From positions 1 to 64,000 of the forward strand of contig CP136491.1 of assembly GCA_032768795.1 (NCBI GenBank): 64,000 nt of DNA, in the 5' to 3' direction. The DNA comes from Tremella fuciformis (Eukaryota; Basidiomycota; Tremellomycetes; Tremellales; Tremellaceae). Positions 29,626-41,683 of the stretch are shown piece by piece. A program made the position numbers and the translations under genes. A model generated the notes under the pieces. That model saw nothing but the letters and a program-made list of their open reading frames with translations, was not told the origin of the DNA and did no database searches. Position 1 is the first letter of the stretch. Every line of letters begins with the position of its first letter.

Positions 29626-29853
29626 TGAAGGATGACGCTAACGGCGCAGGGGTTTTCTCTTCCTTGGGAGACAACACTTGCGGTACCAGAGCTTTTCGCG
29701 TCTCATTCATTGGTTGATGTGAGTCCCTAGTTACGAGTAAGGCTGAAGCCCTAGGGTGGTACGGTCGCCCCGACCGGCAGTCAAACCTTCTGGCTCGATC
29801 AACCCAGCTGGATGTAGGGCTTACACGCATGCTGTAGCTATAATGCATTGTAA

Positions 29854-31549
29854 TCACCAAGGAATTTGCTGAGACTCAAACTCTCTCCACATGGCAATCG
29901 CTTCGGGTCTCGCGGTCTCAATTGTCTCCCAGCTACCCCCAAGCTCTTGAAGAAGGTCGGGTTGTTCTATCAGATTAGGCCATTCATGAACGCCTTCCGG
30001 CCGATCCTCCGGTCCCTTCCCATTCGGGTTGCCGTGCTTGCAGAAATTTGCCCACAGCTGAGACATCTTCTCCCCGACGACCCTATCCTTATCCGTCCAC
30101 TCTCGCAGCGGCGATGTCAAAACGCTGTTGAACATGTATGGGATTTCGGCCGAGTGGAACGCACCGAAAAGGGGTCCCTTGTTTTGCGTGTATCCCGGCA
30201 CCTTGGGGACATTGTTGTCTGGTGTGAAGTTTCGAAATGGCGGAGGATGATGAACGAAGTAGTAGCCGTAGACCGGGGACGTCGTCTTTTGATGGTACTC
30301 TTGTGCCCAAAGCGAGATGTTGATCCTGACAATCTCTCGAGAGGCCATATTCCAACAGTCCAGTGGACCCTTGCCCATCTCGTCGTTGTCCCGAGGATAC
30401 ATCTGGTACCACCTGCGAACCCAGTCTTCACTGCCCTTCGCGTGTGAGTTCGGCCCTACTCTGGCTCGGACGCATTCGTCGAGATCCTCTACAGTCAACC
30501 TCGGCTCGTTCCACACGGCCTGTTCGTGCGAGTTGTAGCCGGTGAGCACTGGGACATCGTTTGCAGGACCTTCCATCATCATTTCGTGGTACATTTTTGG
30601 CATGACATGGCCATCGAGAACACCGCGATAAAAGGGCGGCGGTCCCCACAGCCGATGGTCCTTTTTCGCACCGAGTTGTGCAAGCTTGTGAATGTCGGAA
30701 TACTCTCGCAATTCGGCGATGTCCTTGACTCCCAACTCTTTGAGCAGCTCAACTCCGTCCTCTTCCGCCGTTTTGAGCCTGCGGTAAGACGGTGGACCGT
30801 TGGACGTGGACGGCTCGTGATAAGATCTCGCGCCAGATTGAATGCAGGCCCCATGAATCAGCCCTTTGGATAGCGGTGACAGCAGTAGAAACTGCGTCAT
30901 CGCCGATCCCGAAGACTGTCCGCCGACGGTTACTCTCGACGGATCGCCCCCAAAGGCAGCGATGTTCTGGTTGATCCACTCGAGGGCTTGAATGGAGTCG
31001 AGAAGCCCCATGTTACCTGACACTTTGTAAGGATCCTCAGCGCTGAGTTCCGGGTGCGCGAGAAAGCCGAATGTACCTATGAAGTTCAGCCACGGCTCAT
31101 AACAGAGTGAAGGGCTAACTGAGCCTGAAGACAGGGAGGACCACAATGACACCCTTCCTTGCCAATCCATGCCCATCGAAGTTTGGATCGGCACTTCCCC
31201 CTTCTCTGAACATGCCGCCGTGGAGCCACATGAACACGGGAAACGGACCCTCGTGCCTTTTGGCGTCTGGAATGTACAGATTGAGGTACAGACAGTCTTC
31301 GCTCTGAGGAACGTCTTTTAGGATGTCGAGGTACCGCGGATCGGGCGGGAGCTGGGGGCACATCGGTCCGTTTGTATCGCATAGCTTCACACCAGACCAT
31401 GGCACGACTGGCTGGGGACGACGAAATCGATTGGCACCGATGGGCGGGGCAGCGTATGGTATCCCTTTGTAGAGTGTAATCTTGGCATCGAATGTAGAAT
31501 GCACTCCCTGGACAAGACCGCCAGTCACTTGTATAGGTTCAAGGGCCAT
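29854..31549 (-). CDS. Type-B carboxylesterase (module 2)
   Basis: Paralogue of the esterase at 13291-14996. Start ATG at 31549, stop at 29854, with one intron near 31090-31130 at the conserved RLS/TFGF position. Motifs are SEDCLYLNLYIPD, WLHGGMFREGG (one Gly of the usual HGGG replaced by Met), the nucleophile elbow GQSSGS, and GAFHSAEIPYMF containing the probable catalytic His. No signal peptide is seen, so a cytosolic enzyme is likely. It is divergent from the sugar porter at 31884, mirroring module 1. The two esterases share long stretches such as NIAAFGGDP and SPVYGYYF, so they descend from one gene, but the transporters they pair with are less alike. Confidence 0.9.
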
Positions 31550-31653
31550 ACTGCTTTCTTGGATGGTGGATGATCGAGCGCTCCAGGATGATGTAAAGTA
31601 CCACTGAGTCTTGACATGCCAGCAGCAAATGTGAGAAACATCTCTGCTCGTCG

Positions 31654-31747
31654 TTCGGCTGGACAGACTTGGCTGACTGCGCTTGCTCGTCTAACATATG
31701 ATTCGGCTGCTCTGCTTCGGCTGCACTCGGCTGATTCTGCTTCGGCT
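31654..31747. promoter_or_regulatory. TTCGGCT motif cluster in the second transporter-esterase promoter
   Basis: Exact TTCGGCT at 31654, 31702, 31716 and 31741, with a TCGGCTG at about 31728 and TTCGGCA at about 31760, all in one orientation. They lie in the 334-bp divergent promoter between the esterase (31549) and the sugar porter (31884). Confidence 0.62.
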
Positions 31748-31883
31748 TTTTCTTTCGCATTCGGCATGGCTGGGAGCAGCGGGGCTCAGAGAGTCCCCAT
31801 GGCGCTCCTGACGGACATATAACCATGCAGCGGAAGTTCATCCCATCATCTTGCGACTGTTTGCAGCTCAGACCTAATTCGCT

Positions 31884-33650
31884 ATGGGCTCGGAGATCAC
31901 GCCTGAGGATGACCTCAAGATCGAGCTTCCAGTTCATCTGGAGGCATCGGGCAAAGATGAGGCCGCGCTCGAATCCGCATTTGGGCATCTGTCATGGAAG
32001 ACCACTATCAAGCTGTTTTGGCGTAACATCATTCTGGTATACGCCGTGTATATGGGTGCAATGTTTGACGGTCAGTTCCCTTCAACTAACTGACGTTCTT
32101 CCAGCGTTTCGTCGATGCATAACTCATTCTACAGGGTATGGCCTCACGACGCCAAAGTCTATCGCCGCCAACAAGACCTTCATCGCGGCCTTCGGCACGG
32201 TGCACTCTAAGACAGGCGTGGCTCTCAATGCGCAATATGTCGCCGCATGGAGCGGGATCCAGGCGGGCATGATAATCATCGGCTTGATTGCCGCAGCCTT
32301 CCTATCGGACAGGTTCGGAAGGAAACCCAACATGTGGCTCATGTGTGGTTTTTTCACCGCGGCCATCCTCCTCGGCATCACGGCAAAGAACTGGTGGATG
32401 TTCTTGATCAGCCGAGGGTTCACAGGAATCGGGGTGGGCTTTTGCCAAGCCACCTTGACCTGTTACGTTGCGGAAGTGGCGCCCGCTGGCCTCAGGGGCA
32501 ACCTATTGACGGGGTACGCGTTTATGCTTGCGCTGGGCCAGCTCGCCGGTAACATTGCGCTGTACATCATTCAACAAAAGGATATCAGCTGGAGGGCGGC
32601 ATTCTATTCCGAGATCGTTTTCCTGGGGCTGTTCCTTCCAGTCGCCATCTTTTGCCCAGAGTCGCCCTGGTTTTATGCCAATCGCTTCGAGCACGAAAAG
32701 GCAAAGCGATCTCTCAAACGGCTGAACGGCTCTGTCTCCGGTTACGATGTTGAGCACGAGTACGCCGTCATGTCCGCCCAGGTCGAGCATAATGCCAAGA
32801 TCGCCAGAGAGTCTGCAGCGGCATCCTTCGCGGAGCTCTTCCGCGGTGTCAACCTACGTCGCTCATGGATATCGGTGCTGCCACTCACAACGCAGCAATG
32901 GACGGGTCTTCCACTCGTCTTCACCTACCTCGCCTACTTCTTCTCCCTGACCGGGGTTGCCAATCCTTTCATTCCCACTCTGGCCCAGGCCTTCATCCTG
33001 CTCGGCTTTGTGGTGATCGCCGCTCTCACCATCGAAAAGGTTGGCCGAAGAAGGCTACTGCTCGTGTCCGAATCTGTGTGCTTCCTGAGTCTGATCTTCA
33101 TGGGAGTCATCGGCCACTTGGCCGTCGCAAACAACGGAATCCTTACAGCTTCTCAATCCACCGGCATCACCGTGCTGGCCTGTACATGGGTGGCTGGATA
33201 TGCCATGGGTCCTGCCTCGCTTGGTAAGTGAGACTGCTCAACTTTGCTAATTTGTAGGGTATGTATTCATCGCCGACACAGCCACGCCTGTCCTCCGAGC
33301 CAAGACCACTGGCATCGCTGCCGCTTTTAACAGCGCTTTCGGCTTGATCCTGAATTACTGTACCCCTTTCATGCTCTCAGCTCAAAGTGCAAATTGGGGG
33401 ATCCAGACAGCGTTCTTCTATGCGCCGCTATGTCTCATCGGTATTTTGCTCATTTACTTCACCGTTCCCGAAGTGAGTCTTCCTCAATACTCAAATCCAC
33501 GCTGACAACCCGCAGGTCAAGGGCCGAAGCCACGCCGACCTCGATGAGCTCTTCGAGCGCAGGATCCCTACAAGGAAGTTTGAGAGTACAAAGACAAGTG
33601 CGCAGCTTCTTGCCGAGGGACAGGTCGTCTCAACTGCGGAGAGGGTCTGA
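31884..33650 (+). CDS. MFS sugar porter (lactose/hexose permease-like)
   Basis: Start MGSEITPEDDLKIELP; an intron near 32070-32135 joins YMGAMFDG to YGLTTPKSI. Sugar porter marks are SDRFGRKPNMW (motif A), RGFTGIGVGFCQATL with EVAPAGLRG, FCPESPWFYANR after helix 6, and a C-terminal HADLDELFERRI. Later introns lie at about 33227-33258 and 33472-33515, and the stop is 33648-33650. About 12 helices are expected in the plasma membrane. It differs clearly from the porter at 10629-12498, so the two modules probably import different sugars or glycosides. It is divergent from and probably co-regulated with the adjacent esterase. Confidence 0.9.
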
Positions 33651-34261
33651 GTACGCAACCGCTACGCGAAGGACGGGGTTATGTAACTTTGGCATGGATA
33701 TCCACGTGTACATGAGATGCAATGTGTTTGTCTTCGACCGCCCAGAATCCACACACTCCATCATTTCTCCGTCGTCTATTCATACATCATCATCGGTGAT
33801 TGAAACACCATCCCCACAACTTGGCAATGTGTCGCTGCCTGGTGAAGCTGCCTCGGATAGAAGAAGATCATCGAGCGCCCCGAGAGGATTCATATCGGCA
33901 ATGTTCCGCTGTGTCCAGAACGGACGCATAGTCATATGAACCACAATTCCAACGAGACCCGCCCAACGCTGTCTTCCATTCGCTATGGCATCAGTTCGCT
34001 GGTTGTTGTGCCCGTCTGGATAGATTGGGTGACTGCGATGTTTCGGCGTGTTCAGTATCTCGCGGCCTTGTGAATTCTGAACGGGGAGGGGATATGACTT
34101 CCGGTTGTCGTGTGAGTCAAGAAAAGGTTGATGAAGAGTATCACTTGTGGCTAAGGTCTGCCAGGTGGCTCGCTGAACGATGCATGGTGGTCATCTGTTC
34201 TGCAAAAGCGCCGACGATCACCAATACTGATGCTCCGGCTCGGAGAATGGGTCGAGTGCTC
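33651..34261. other. Intergenic stretch between convergent MFS genes
   Basis: About 610 bp between the sugar porter stop and the stop of the minus-strand TRI12-type transporter. It should hold both 3' untranslated regions. No further gene or repeat is seen; a plus-strand frame at 33394-33939 is an out-of-frame shadow of the porter's end. Confidence 0.55.
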
Positions 34262-36277
34262 TCATACGTCCACTGTCTTTCCACCTGTCTCCTCTCGCTG
34301 CTCGAGGCTCACAGCGACATGGTTCGTGAAGAAATGTGACACGTCCTTGACGAAGGGCGCCGCAATGAGGCCGCAACCGCCAAAGCCCAGTGTTGCCAAG
34401 TAAACGATCCGGAAGACGTGCTGGTAACCCCACTTGAACCCATCGACCGCTGATGCCAGGACCGCATCTGTGACACCTGGAAGACTCGCAGCGGCGGTGC
34501 CGTTGCCCGCCATCAAATCGCTGATCAGCGCCGCCACGGTCTCGGTCGACAGATTGTATTCGGCCACCGACTGACCGATAGATTCGGGGACCAGGACAGG
34601 TAGCTTTGACCCCACGATGGTCAGATAGATCGATACCGCCACGGTACCGCCCATGGATCGGGCTGCTCCGCACAGGCCCGTCGCGATGCCAATGTCCGCT
34701 TCCGATTGTGCGAACTGCACAGAGAGGAAACACAGGTTGACCTACGGGAGGGTCAGCCAGTGCCACTGAGATGGAGCAGTAGATACTCACGATCCAATGA
34801 AAAGGGAGGGTTTCGACGACCTGGAGGGCGATGGCGGCGGTCTTGGAGTATGGGGACAAAACGGCGTTGCAAGATAGCGCTACGACCATGATCACGAGCG
34901 CAAAGGTGAGCTGATAATTTGTCTTGCCCAACTTTGGGATGAAGGGGCCGATCACACAACCCTGGTTCGTCAATGCAGCCAGGCTTTCTTGTCTCTTAGA
35001 CATACGCCAACAAAGACCGCTATTCCCGAGGGGAGACCAAGGATGCCGACCTCAATGAGATCTTTGGCATAGAAGATGCCTGATTGCATCGGCCAGAGAG
35101 CGATCTGTCCGAAGAAAACGGTGCCAGCGACGAAGTGGCACTGTATTGTCAGTGGGATTGCCTCGCCTGGCCCAACCTGTCGTAACTCACGAGGATGGGC
35201 AAGGTGAAGGATCTCGTCTTTCCGATGAATAAGCGGGGAGGAATCAGCCCCTTGTCGCCTATCCTGATCTGCCAGAGTCCACAAGCCACCAGCGACACGA
35301 TGCCAACGACGATGGGAGCAACGACATGCACATCTTTCGATTTGTATTCGCCTCCGGCCCAGATGACGCCCATGAGCAGAACGCCTAGACCGCCGGCGAA
35401 GAGGACTATCCCGATGTAGTCTAATTCCGCAAGAAGCTGCAAGCGGGTCTTGCCTTGATGTTGAACGGGTTGAGGGGGTCGGTAAAAGAAGATGCACAAT
35501 ATGAAGGCGACTCCACAGAGTATCATGCCCAGTCGGAAGATCCATTTGTACGTGGTGTTCTGGTCGGTCAGAAGACGAAAGACCACATTCACATGATAAA
35601 CATCACGTACCGCAACGATGAGGTGAGAGATTGTGGAACCAGCGAGATAGCCAGTGGGGGCGATGGCCAACTCAAGAAACGCTATGGCGACCGGTCGATA
35701 CTTGTTAGGCACGATCTCGCAAGCGGCAGCTGTTGCGGTCTGCGCAAGGCCTCCCGCAAAACCCAAGATGATAATGCCACCGATCAGTACCTGCTCGGAG
35801 TGAGTATACAACTTCGCACCGCTCCCGACTGGGACTCACCGAGAAGTTGCTGGTGAATGCGCACATCGCGAATCCCACGATCGCCAGTACATTGCTACCG
35901 GTGATTATGATGCGCCTTCCGAAGATGTCAGACAGACGTCCTGCAATGATGAAGGCGACACAGGTGGACAACAGCCAGCCGGAACTGATCCATCCTTGCT
36001 GAGCTGTGGCATCGAATTCTGCAGCGATGTTTGTGAGAACCGAAGGGGTCATGTTTGATCCCACGCCCAGTTGTGAACCGAATGTCATTGACCTGAGAGC
36101 AGCGTCAGCCAGTCGCGAAATGTTGCGATGGCGTGCAGCTCACAGGGCGCATAGTGCCAGGAAAGCGCGAACCTTGGAGTACTCGCTGTCCTCTTGCGAG
36201 GGTGGTTGCTGCTGGGTGGGGAGAGCACTCATCTCTACGTGCTGGGCGACATCCTTCTCATCCTGAACGGCTTCCAT
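34262..36277 (-). CDS. TRI12/siderophore-type MFS transporter (14 helices)
   Basis: Start ATG at 36277, which reads through to a second in-frame ATG at 36232; at least six exons. Marks are QQGWISSGWLLSTCVAFIIAG then RLSDIFGRRIIITG (motif A), GGIIILGFAGGLAQTATAAA, EIVPNKYRPVAIAFLELAIA, FFYRPPQPVQHQGKTRLQLL in the central loop and LDYIGIVLFAGGLGVLLMG. This pattern is typical of the TRI12 family, which includes trichothecene exporters and siderophore-iron importers. The C-terminus has the luminal-type loop with AALISDLMAGNGTAAASLPGV. It is divergent from the FAD monooxygenase, so export of that enzyme's substrate or product is a reasonable guess. Confidence 0.85.
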
Positions 36278-36398
36278 TTTAGCGAAGGAAAAGGGTCTGT
36301 GAGAGGGAAGGATATTCCCTCATTCGTTCTCCCACCGTCATGGTATATGTATACATACCAACAGACCTTCATACCCGCCTGTAAGCACCTGACGGTAT

Positions 36399-36528
36399 GT
36401 GGGGAACCGGCGAGTGAAACGCCTCTGGGAAGAGGACCCGCGGGGCCCGTACCCGTTCTGTTCCCCACGGTCCCCACACCAGCTCAGGCTCATTCTCCAC
36501 ACCGGTCTCCACAGGATTGCTTCCCCAC
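36399..36528. promoter_or_regulatory. GTGGGGAA/TTCCCCAC repeats in the monooxygenase promoter
   Basis: GTGGGGAA at 36399, TTCCCCAC at 36461, TCCCCAC at 36471 and TTCCCCAC at 36521, within the 340-bp divergent promoter. The promoter of the nearby C2H2 regulator has the same word. GTGGGG-type sites are commonly bound by fungal C2H2 zinc fingers. Confidence 0.5.
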
Positions 36529-36616
36529 AACTGGCTTAGGCCTGATGTAGCAAGCTTATAACCGGGGCCGTAGAGGCTCGCTGAGGATAGTCCAGTACAA
36601 ACCCGTCCTGCACATC

Positions 36617-38687
36617 ATGTCCCCTGCGCGTGTCCGAGGCGCACCCGTTCTCGTCGTCGGGGCCGGCCCCGTCGGCCTGTTGCAGGCATACGCTTTGTCG
36701 CGGCTCGATGGTGAGACGCGATATGTGGACTGACAGGACCACATAGCTCATCACACAGTCCCGGTGATACTACTGGGCAGGCATCGAGAACGCCTCGGAG
36801 CTCCAAAAGCACATGCCTTGTCGCCGCGCTCGCTCGAAATATGTCGCCAGCTCGGTATATCCGTATCACAGATTCGCCAGTACCCTGCGCCGAGATACGA
36901 GGCCTCATGGGTACGATTCGTGACGACCTTGAGCGGGGAAGAGGTGGGGTCCTTACCCTATGAGCGCATGTCGCTGGACGTCCTGGATCATACCCCAGAG
37001 GTGAATCCCTCTTGAGCTTCATCCAAAAAGGTGTTGTCCGTCTGACCTTGCAGATGCTACACAACATATCCCAACCAGACTTTGAGGCACTCCTCACTGG
37101 TCTCGTGGAGACCGATCCAAACATTGACTTTCGCCGAGGTTGCACGTGGATCTCGGCGCAAGAGGTGAGGGGCCCGGCAGTAGACAGCTTGAGTCATCTG
37201 ACATGTCGCAGGTAGAATCTGGGGAGACCCGCATTGTATTGTCAGTCGTGGAAAATACGTACACTGGCGAGCGTGAGACTCTCACCTCGTCCCTGGTCAT
37301 TGGCTGCGACGGCGCGAATTCGCGCGTGCGCAAGGGTACCGGGATCACCGTCGATGCCGAGGATTCCGGTGAGTGAGCTCAAATGTAAGGGACGACGTGC
37401 AGCTAAGCGGCACAGCCGAGACAATGATGACCATACACTTTAGCGCCAATCTACGTCCGGTTGTGGGGGAAAGGGTCGGGATGTTGCACTGGATCATGCA
37501 CCCAGCGGCAAGAGGTTTCATCATTGCGTATGATCTCGGAGGCAATCAAGTGCTCATCCACAACTTCGATGTGAGCGACCGCTCTTGTACCGCTGTGATC
37601 GCCTTTTCTCATGGCACAGCTTGAGCACCACCCTCTCGACTCGTTTACCGACGAGAAATGTATCTCGATCGTGCGTCAGGCGATTGGACAAGACATTCCC
37701 TTCAAGTTCCACAGTCGACTACCCTGGATCCTGCGGCGTCAAGTGGCTCACGACTACGCGTCCGGTCGCATCGTGCTCGCCGGGGACTCTGCTCATTCCT
37801 TTCCCCCAACCGGCGGACTGGGTCTGAACTCTGGTATCGCCGATGCGCACAACCTCGCCTACAAAGTCGCAGCCGTCTACCACCGGGGCGCGGATTTGGG
37901 CAAAGCTCTTCGCGCGTACCACAACGAGAGACGTCCAATCGCTGAACGCAATTCGAAGCAATCGGTAAAGAACGGCAAAAGTGTCTTTGGGTTGTTGAAG
38001 GCTTTGAAGAACACTGGGCCAGACATCGAGGTAGCGACCGGGCAAATGTACGCCGCGCTGCGAGATCCAGACCAAAGACGTTTGATCCAAGGCTTGGTGG
38101 CACAGCAAAGGGAGCACTTTGACAACGTGGGCCTGCCACTCTCAGCATTGCGTTGGAACGAGCTGCTGACCTCGCAGCTGATGCTGCATATTGGCTTTGT
38201 TTATGAGGACGGATGGGACCCAGAGAATGCGACAGATTTCGCCCCTGCCTATCGAAAAGGGGCGAGACTCCCTCACGAATGGATCGAGCCTGTGAACCCT
38301 TCTTGCTTCTCAGCGGCTGGACCTGTCGATCTTGAGTATCTCAGGGGCGATCTGCCAGATGACAAGATGGCGGTGTGGAGGTACAGCACACTCGACCTCG
38401 TCAGCTTCAACAGCCACACACTCATCGCGAGCGATCTGTCCGACAAAGCGGAGGCGCTGGTTGCTTTGCTCAAATTGAAACGTATCCCATGCCAGCTCGT
38501 GCGGATTGGTATCGACTTCACTTTCGTCGACGAAGCCAAAGGCCAGCGATGGCAGGACAGCTTTGGCATTGCCCAGGGAGGGGCTATACTCGTCCGCCCA
38601 GATCAGCACATACAGGCGGTTCTCAAGGGAGATTATTGGGCTGAGGATGTCGCCAGCCAGGTCGTTTCAGACTTGTACGACTCGTGA
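36617..38687 (+). CDS. Group A FAD-dependent aromatic monooxygenase
   Basis: Hydroxylase of the phenol/2,4-dichlorophenol 6-monooxygenase family: NAD(P)H-dependent ring hydroxylation with FAD. Start MSPARVRGAPV, then LVVGAGPVGLLQ binding the ADP of FAD. The DG motif is VIGCDGANSRVR and the GD motif is VLAGDSAHSFPPTGGLGLN, followed by SGIADAHNLAYKVA. The C-terminal ~190 residues (from about RLPHEWI) form the usual thioredoxin-like dimerisation domain. Five or more short introns lie before about 37620; the last 358 codons are one exon. It is flanked by a transporter and a C2H2 regulator with matching promoter words. The substrate is probably a phenol or hydroxylated aromatic acid; not determinable from sequence. 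Confidence 0.88.
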
Positions 38688-38766
38688 GCATTGTTGCGAG
38701 ATCGGAGAGCATATGCATGCGCGATGGTGTCTATTTGCCACTGCAGCAAGGTCGGATGAATTCTGA

Positions 38767-41379
38767 TCACATCATTGCCCGCACTAATTCCTCCCACATG
38801 GTCCTGGACCTAGGCCAAACCGTGCCAAAGGCTCCGAGGGAAGCAACCAGCGGCTGGATGTCATAGATGGTGATTGGGTTGCCGTCGATACAAGGCGTGC
38901 CCCCTTGTTCCACAAACAAGCGATGAGCATTGCCTGTTGGCATCGGATGATCTCCGCTCAAATCCAACCCGCATGAGCCTAGCTCACTCCAATCCGTCAT
39001 CTGCGCCAAATCTACGCCCGGACCTAGAAGATCCGCGCTCGAGGCGAGGTGGGCGATGTAGTCCACGAACAGACTGGCAGCGCGGAACATACAGATCGGC
39101 AGGTACATCATTGCCATTTTGGGATTTGCCACGGGCATAGACGATGCCATACGGAGGATCGCGTTCGCATGCAGTAGCGCTCGGCGACCGTGGGATGTCG
39201 AAAATACTGGCGCATGGGGTACGCCTATCTTTCTCATTCGCAAAGCCGTCTGCATGCAAACGTAATGCCATCGAGCTGACGAGGCTGCTTGATCCTCTTG
39301 ATTGGCAGGGTTTCCGGCGGGGCAGAGCATCGCCAGTCGTTGTATGATGTCAGGGCCTGGACCGCACCGGGCGCCCACGCGCTGGCCCTCTTCCCATTCC
39401 ACAAGAGTAGCAAAGACGCACTCCAGCATGATGGATCGATTCATGGTAGAGAGAGACCGAATGGTCTCTTCGGAACCCAACGGCGGTACGCCAGAGCTTG
39501 CGTTGTATAGCGACGAGAAACTAGGTGAGGAACGGCCGTGCCGAGCGTGTTTGAGTCCTGCCCACCAAGTTGCAGCGCTCTCCTGTTTGAAGAGCTCGTC
39601 GTCACTCGCCAGGGTCAGCGGATTGAGATCGTGTCGTACGGTCGGCAGCGCCCCAAACAACGAGATCAGGCAGCCGTCAAGGATGTAGTGACCCAACATG
39701 GCGCGTTTTTGTGTCTCTCTTGCCGCCCAACACCGCCAGAGATCATCCCGAGCTGCGGGATCGGCGTCCAAGGGGATCTCGGCATCGAGAGTTGCTGTAT
39801 CTAGGAGACCAGCCAGCTTCGCCCATCGGAATCCCAGCCCGTGGAACAACAGCGATGTGTTTGTCAGATCGATGTCCTGCTTGGTCAGCTCTTCCGACAA
39901 AACAAAACCGGGAGCACCTACGTCGGATAACATGGCGTAGTATTGTCCCAGCAGGGCGGTGAGAAGGAGCTGCGTACCTTTGCACGCATCGTGTGGTCCG
40001 CGCAATTCTATTAAGCGGTCCCACTATGGACGTTCAGCCGGAGGCCACTGGGGGCGTCTTCCACAAACTTACACTTCCGGCAACTCCCTTATGCACTAGC
40101 CTCCATAGAGCAACACCCTGAACGCGGGTAAGCTACGATCTAGCCTCCAAACAAGGTCGCTGACCTTCGCTCGATTTTGCTCGCCTGGCAGGCAGAGCGA
40201 GCCGAGCGAGATCATGTTGAGCAGCAGTGGAGCGGAGGTCGAACGCAAGTCGAATGTCGGGCGATGCAGAACAGGGAAAGAGGGTATGAACCGGGTCCAA
40301 AACATGTGCAGACAGGTGTCGAGCCAAGCGGCCGACGGGTTGGAAACGGCGGCAGTTGTACGTAGGGACTGGACATGAGCGATACATACGAAAGAGCGGG
40401 TTTTGCTACTGACTGTATCTGTGACTATGGATGTGGCTTGCTCGACCGCATGCTGACTGTGTCCTTGTGAGGCATTGGCTATGTTCGAGGGAGGCGGAGA
40501 GGATAAACGGCCTCCTCCGCCCGGCAAGACGTTCGGCGCGTTAGACTCGTCAGTCAACCAGAACTGAGAGTTTTGTACGTTTGTGACCGGTGGAGCGGGC
40601 ACGACAGGTCCGGCGACCATAGTCGGGAAGAGGTCCGACAATCCAACAGTGTCCAGGAAGCGCGGAGAAGCTTGTATGCTTTCGAATCCCGGCAGTAGAT
40701 CCTCGGTGAAGAGTTGCCATATGTCCAAATCATTGTGGAAACTCGGGTGGGGCTGTTCGAAGACTGGACCAGGCTCGCCCACGCTTGACTCATTGGCTTG
40801 ATTGAGAGTAGAAAGGATCGGGACTTCCACGGGCATTGGCCATGTCTCTACCTCCCTCATCAGCTCGACGCTGTCAGTCGCGAGGGTCAGCCCCGAGGAA
40901 GCAGCCTGTGTGCCGGGCGGGGAACGATGACCGGGAGTCAGTTCCGGTGTCATAGGCGTCTGAGAGACGACCAACGGTGTAGGATCATCTTGCGACGTCG
41001 CATCTGCCATGTGCAAACGACTATGACGAAGAAGAGAGTCCTGTCGCGCGAAGCGGCGACCGCACTCGCCGCATCGGTGGGGTTGCAATCGGCTGTCTGC
41101 AGTCGTATCAGCGACAAAGCCGTGTATCTGTCACATAACTGACGTCGTAGCTCGTGTCTCTAGCTGGATCAGCGAGTCGAGGACATCCAGATGGCCTGAG
41201 GTCCGTGTGGAGATGCTCACGGCTAGGTGCTCGGCTTTCCTGAACTTGCTATCACAACGCGGACAGGAGAATTGGGGTGCTCTCCGCCGCATCCCACCTC
41301 CCGCGCCCGCGGTACTACCACCACCACCACCACCAGCGCCCTCCTCCCCGAGGTGCGAAGCTCCTTGCTTCACCATCAT
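38767..41379 (-). CDS. C2H2 zinc-finger / fungal-specific transcription factor
   Basis: Start ATG at 41379 followed by a Gly-rich stretch (six consecutive Gly). Finger 1 starts FSCPRCDSKFRKAEHLA and is cut by an intron with a GTGAGC donor (about 41217-41130), so its second His pair is unresolved. Finger 2 is complete: HRCGECGRRFARQDSLLRHSRLH. A Ser/Pro-rich linker follows, then a fungal-specific middle homology region with WLDTCLHMFWTRFIPSFPVLHRPTF, continuing after an intron near 40010-40100 into the 412-codon last exon (NTSLLFHGLGFRWAKLAGLL). This two-finger plus homology-domain layout is that of regulators like AmdX/Klf1. The 3' end is 80 bp from the end of the monooxygenase gene (tail to tail). 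Confidence 0.85.
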
Positions 41380-41441
41380 GGCTCAGATCGACACAATCAG
41401 CATGCCTAGATGTGTCGCAAACGAACGTGGTGGTGAGAGAT

Positions 41442-41489
41442 GTGGGGAAGTGGCAATCCCCACCGGTTACATCGACCGTCATTGTGGGG
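41442..41489. promoter_or_regulatory. GTGGGGAA words upstream of the C2H2 regulator
   Basis: GTGGGGAA at 41442, TCCCCAC at 41457 and GTGGGG at 41484, within 110 bp of the ATG at 41379. Same word as in the promoter at 36399-36528; suggests autoregulation. Confidence 0.45.
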
Positions 41490-41683
41490 CCGACGAGACC
41501 TAGAAACTTAGGCGCGCAGTGGGCCGTCACCCCCTCTTTCATAGGCGCAACAAGATCTGACTGCATCGGCTTAGATCATAGCTATAAGGCATACAGTGCG
41601 AGGTAAAAGTGAGAAACAAGTGAGGGCGACAGGAGATACCGGTACGGCAGAGTTGTTGACAGTGCTCAAAGAGTCTGACAAGC

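Noticed and set aside
33394..33939. 181-codon plus-strand frame after the second sugar porter
   Set aside because: It overlaps the porter's last exons in another frame and has Ser-rich shadow composition.
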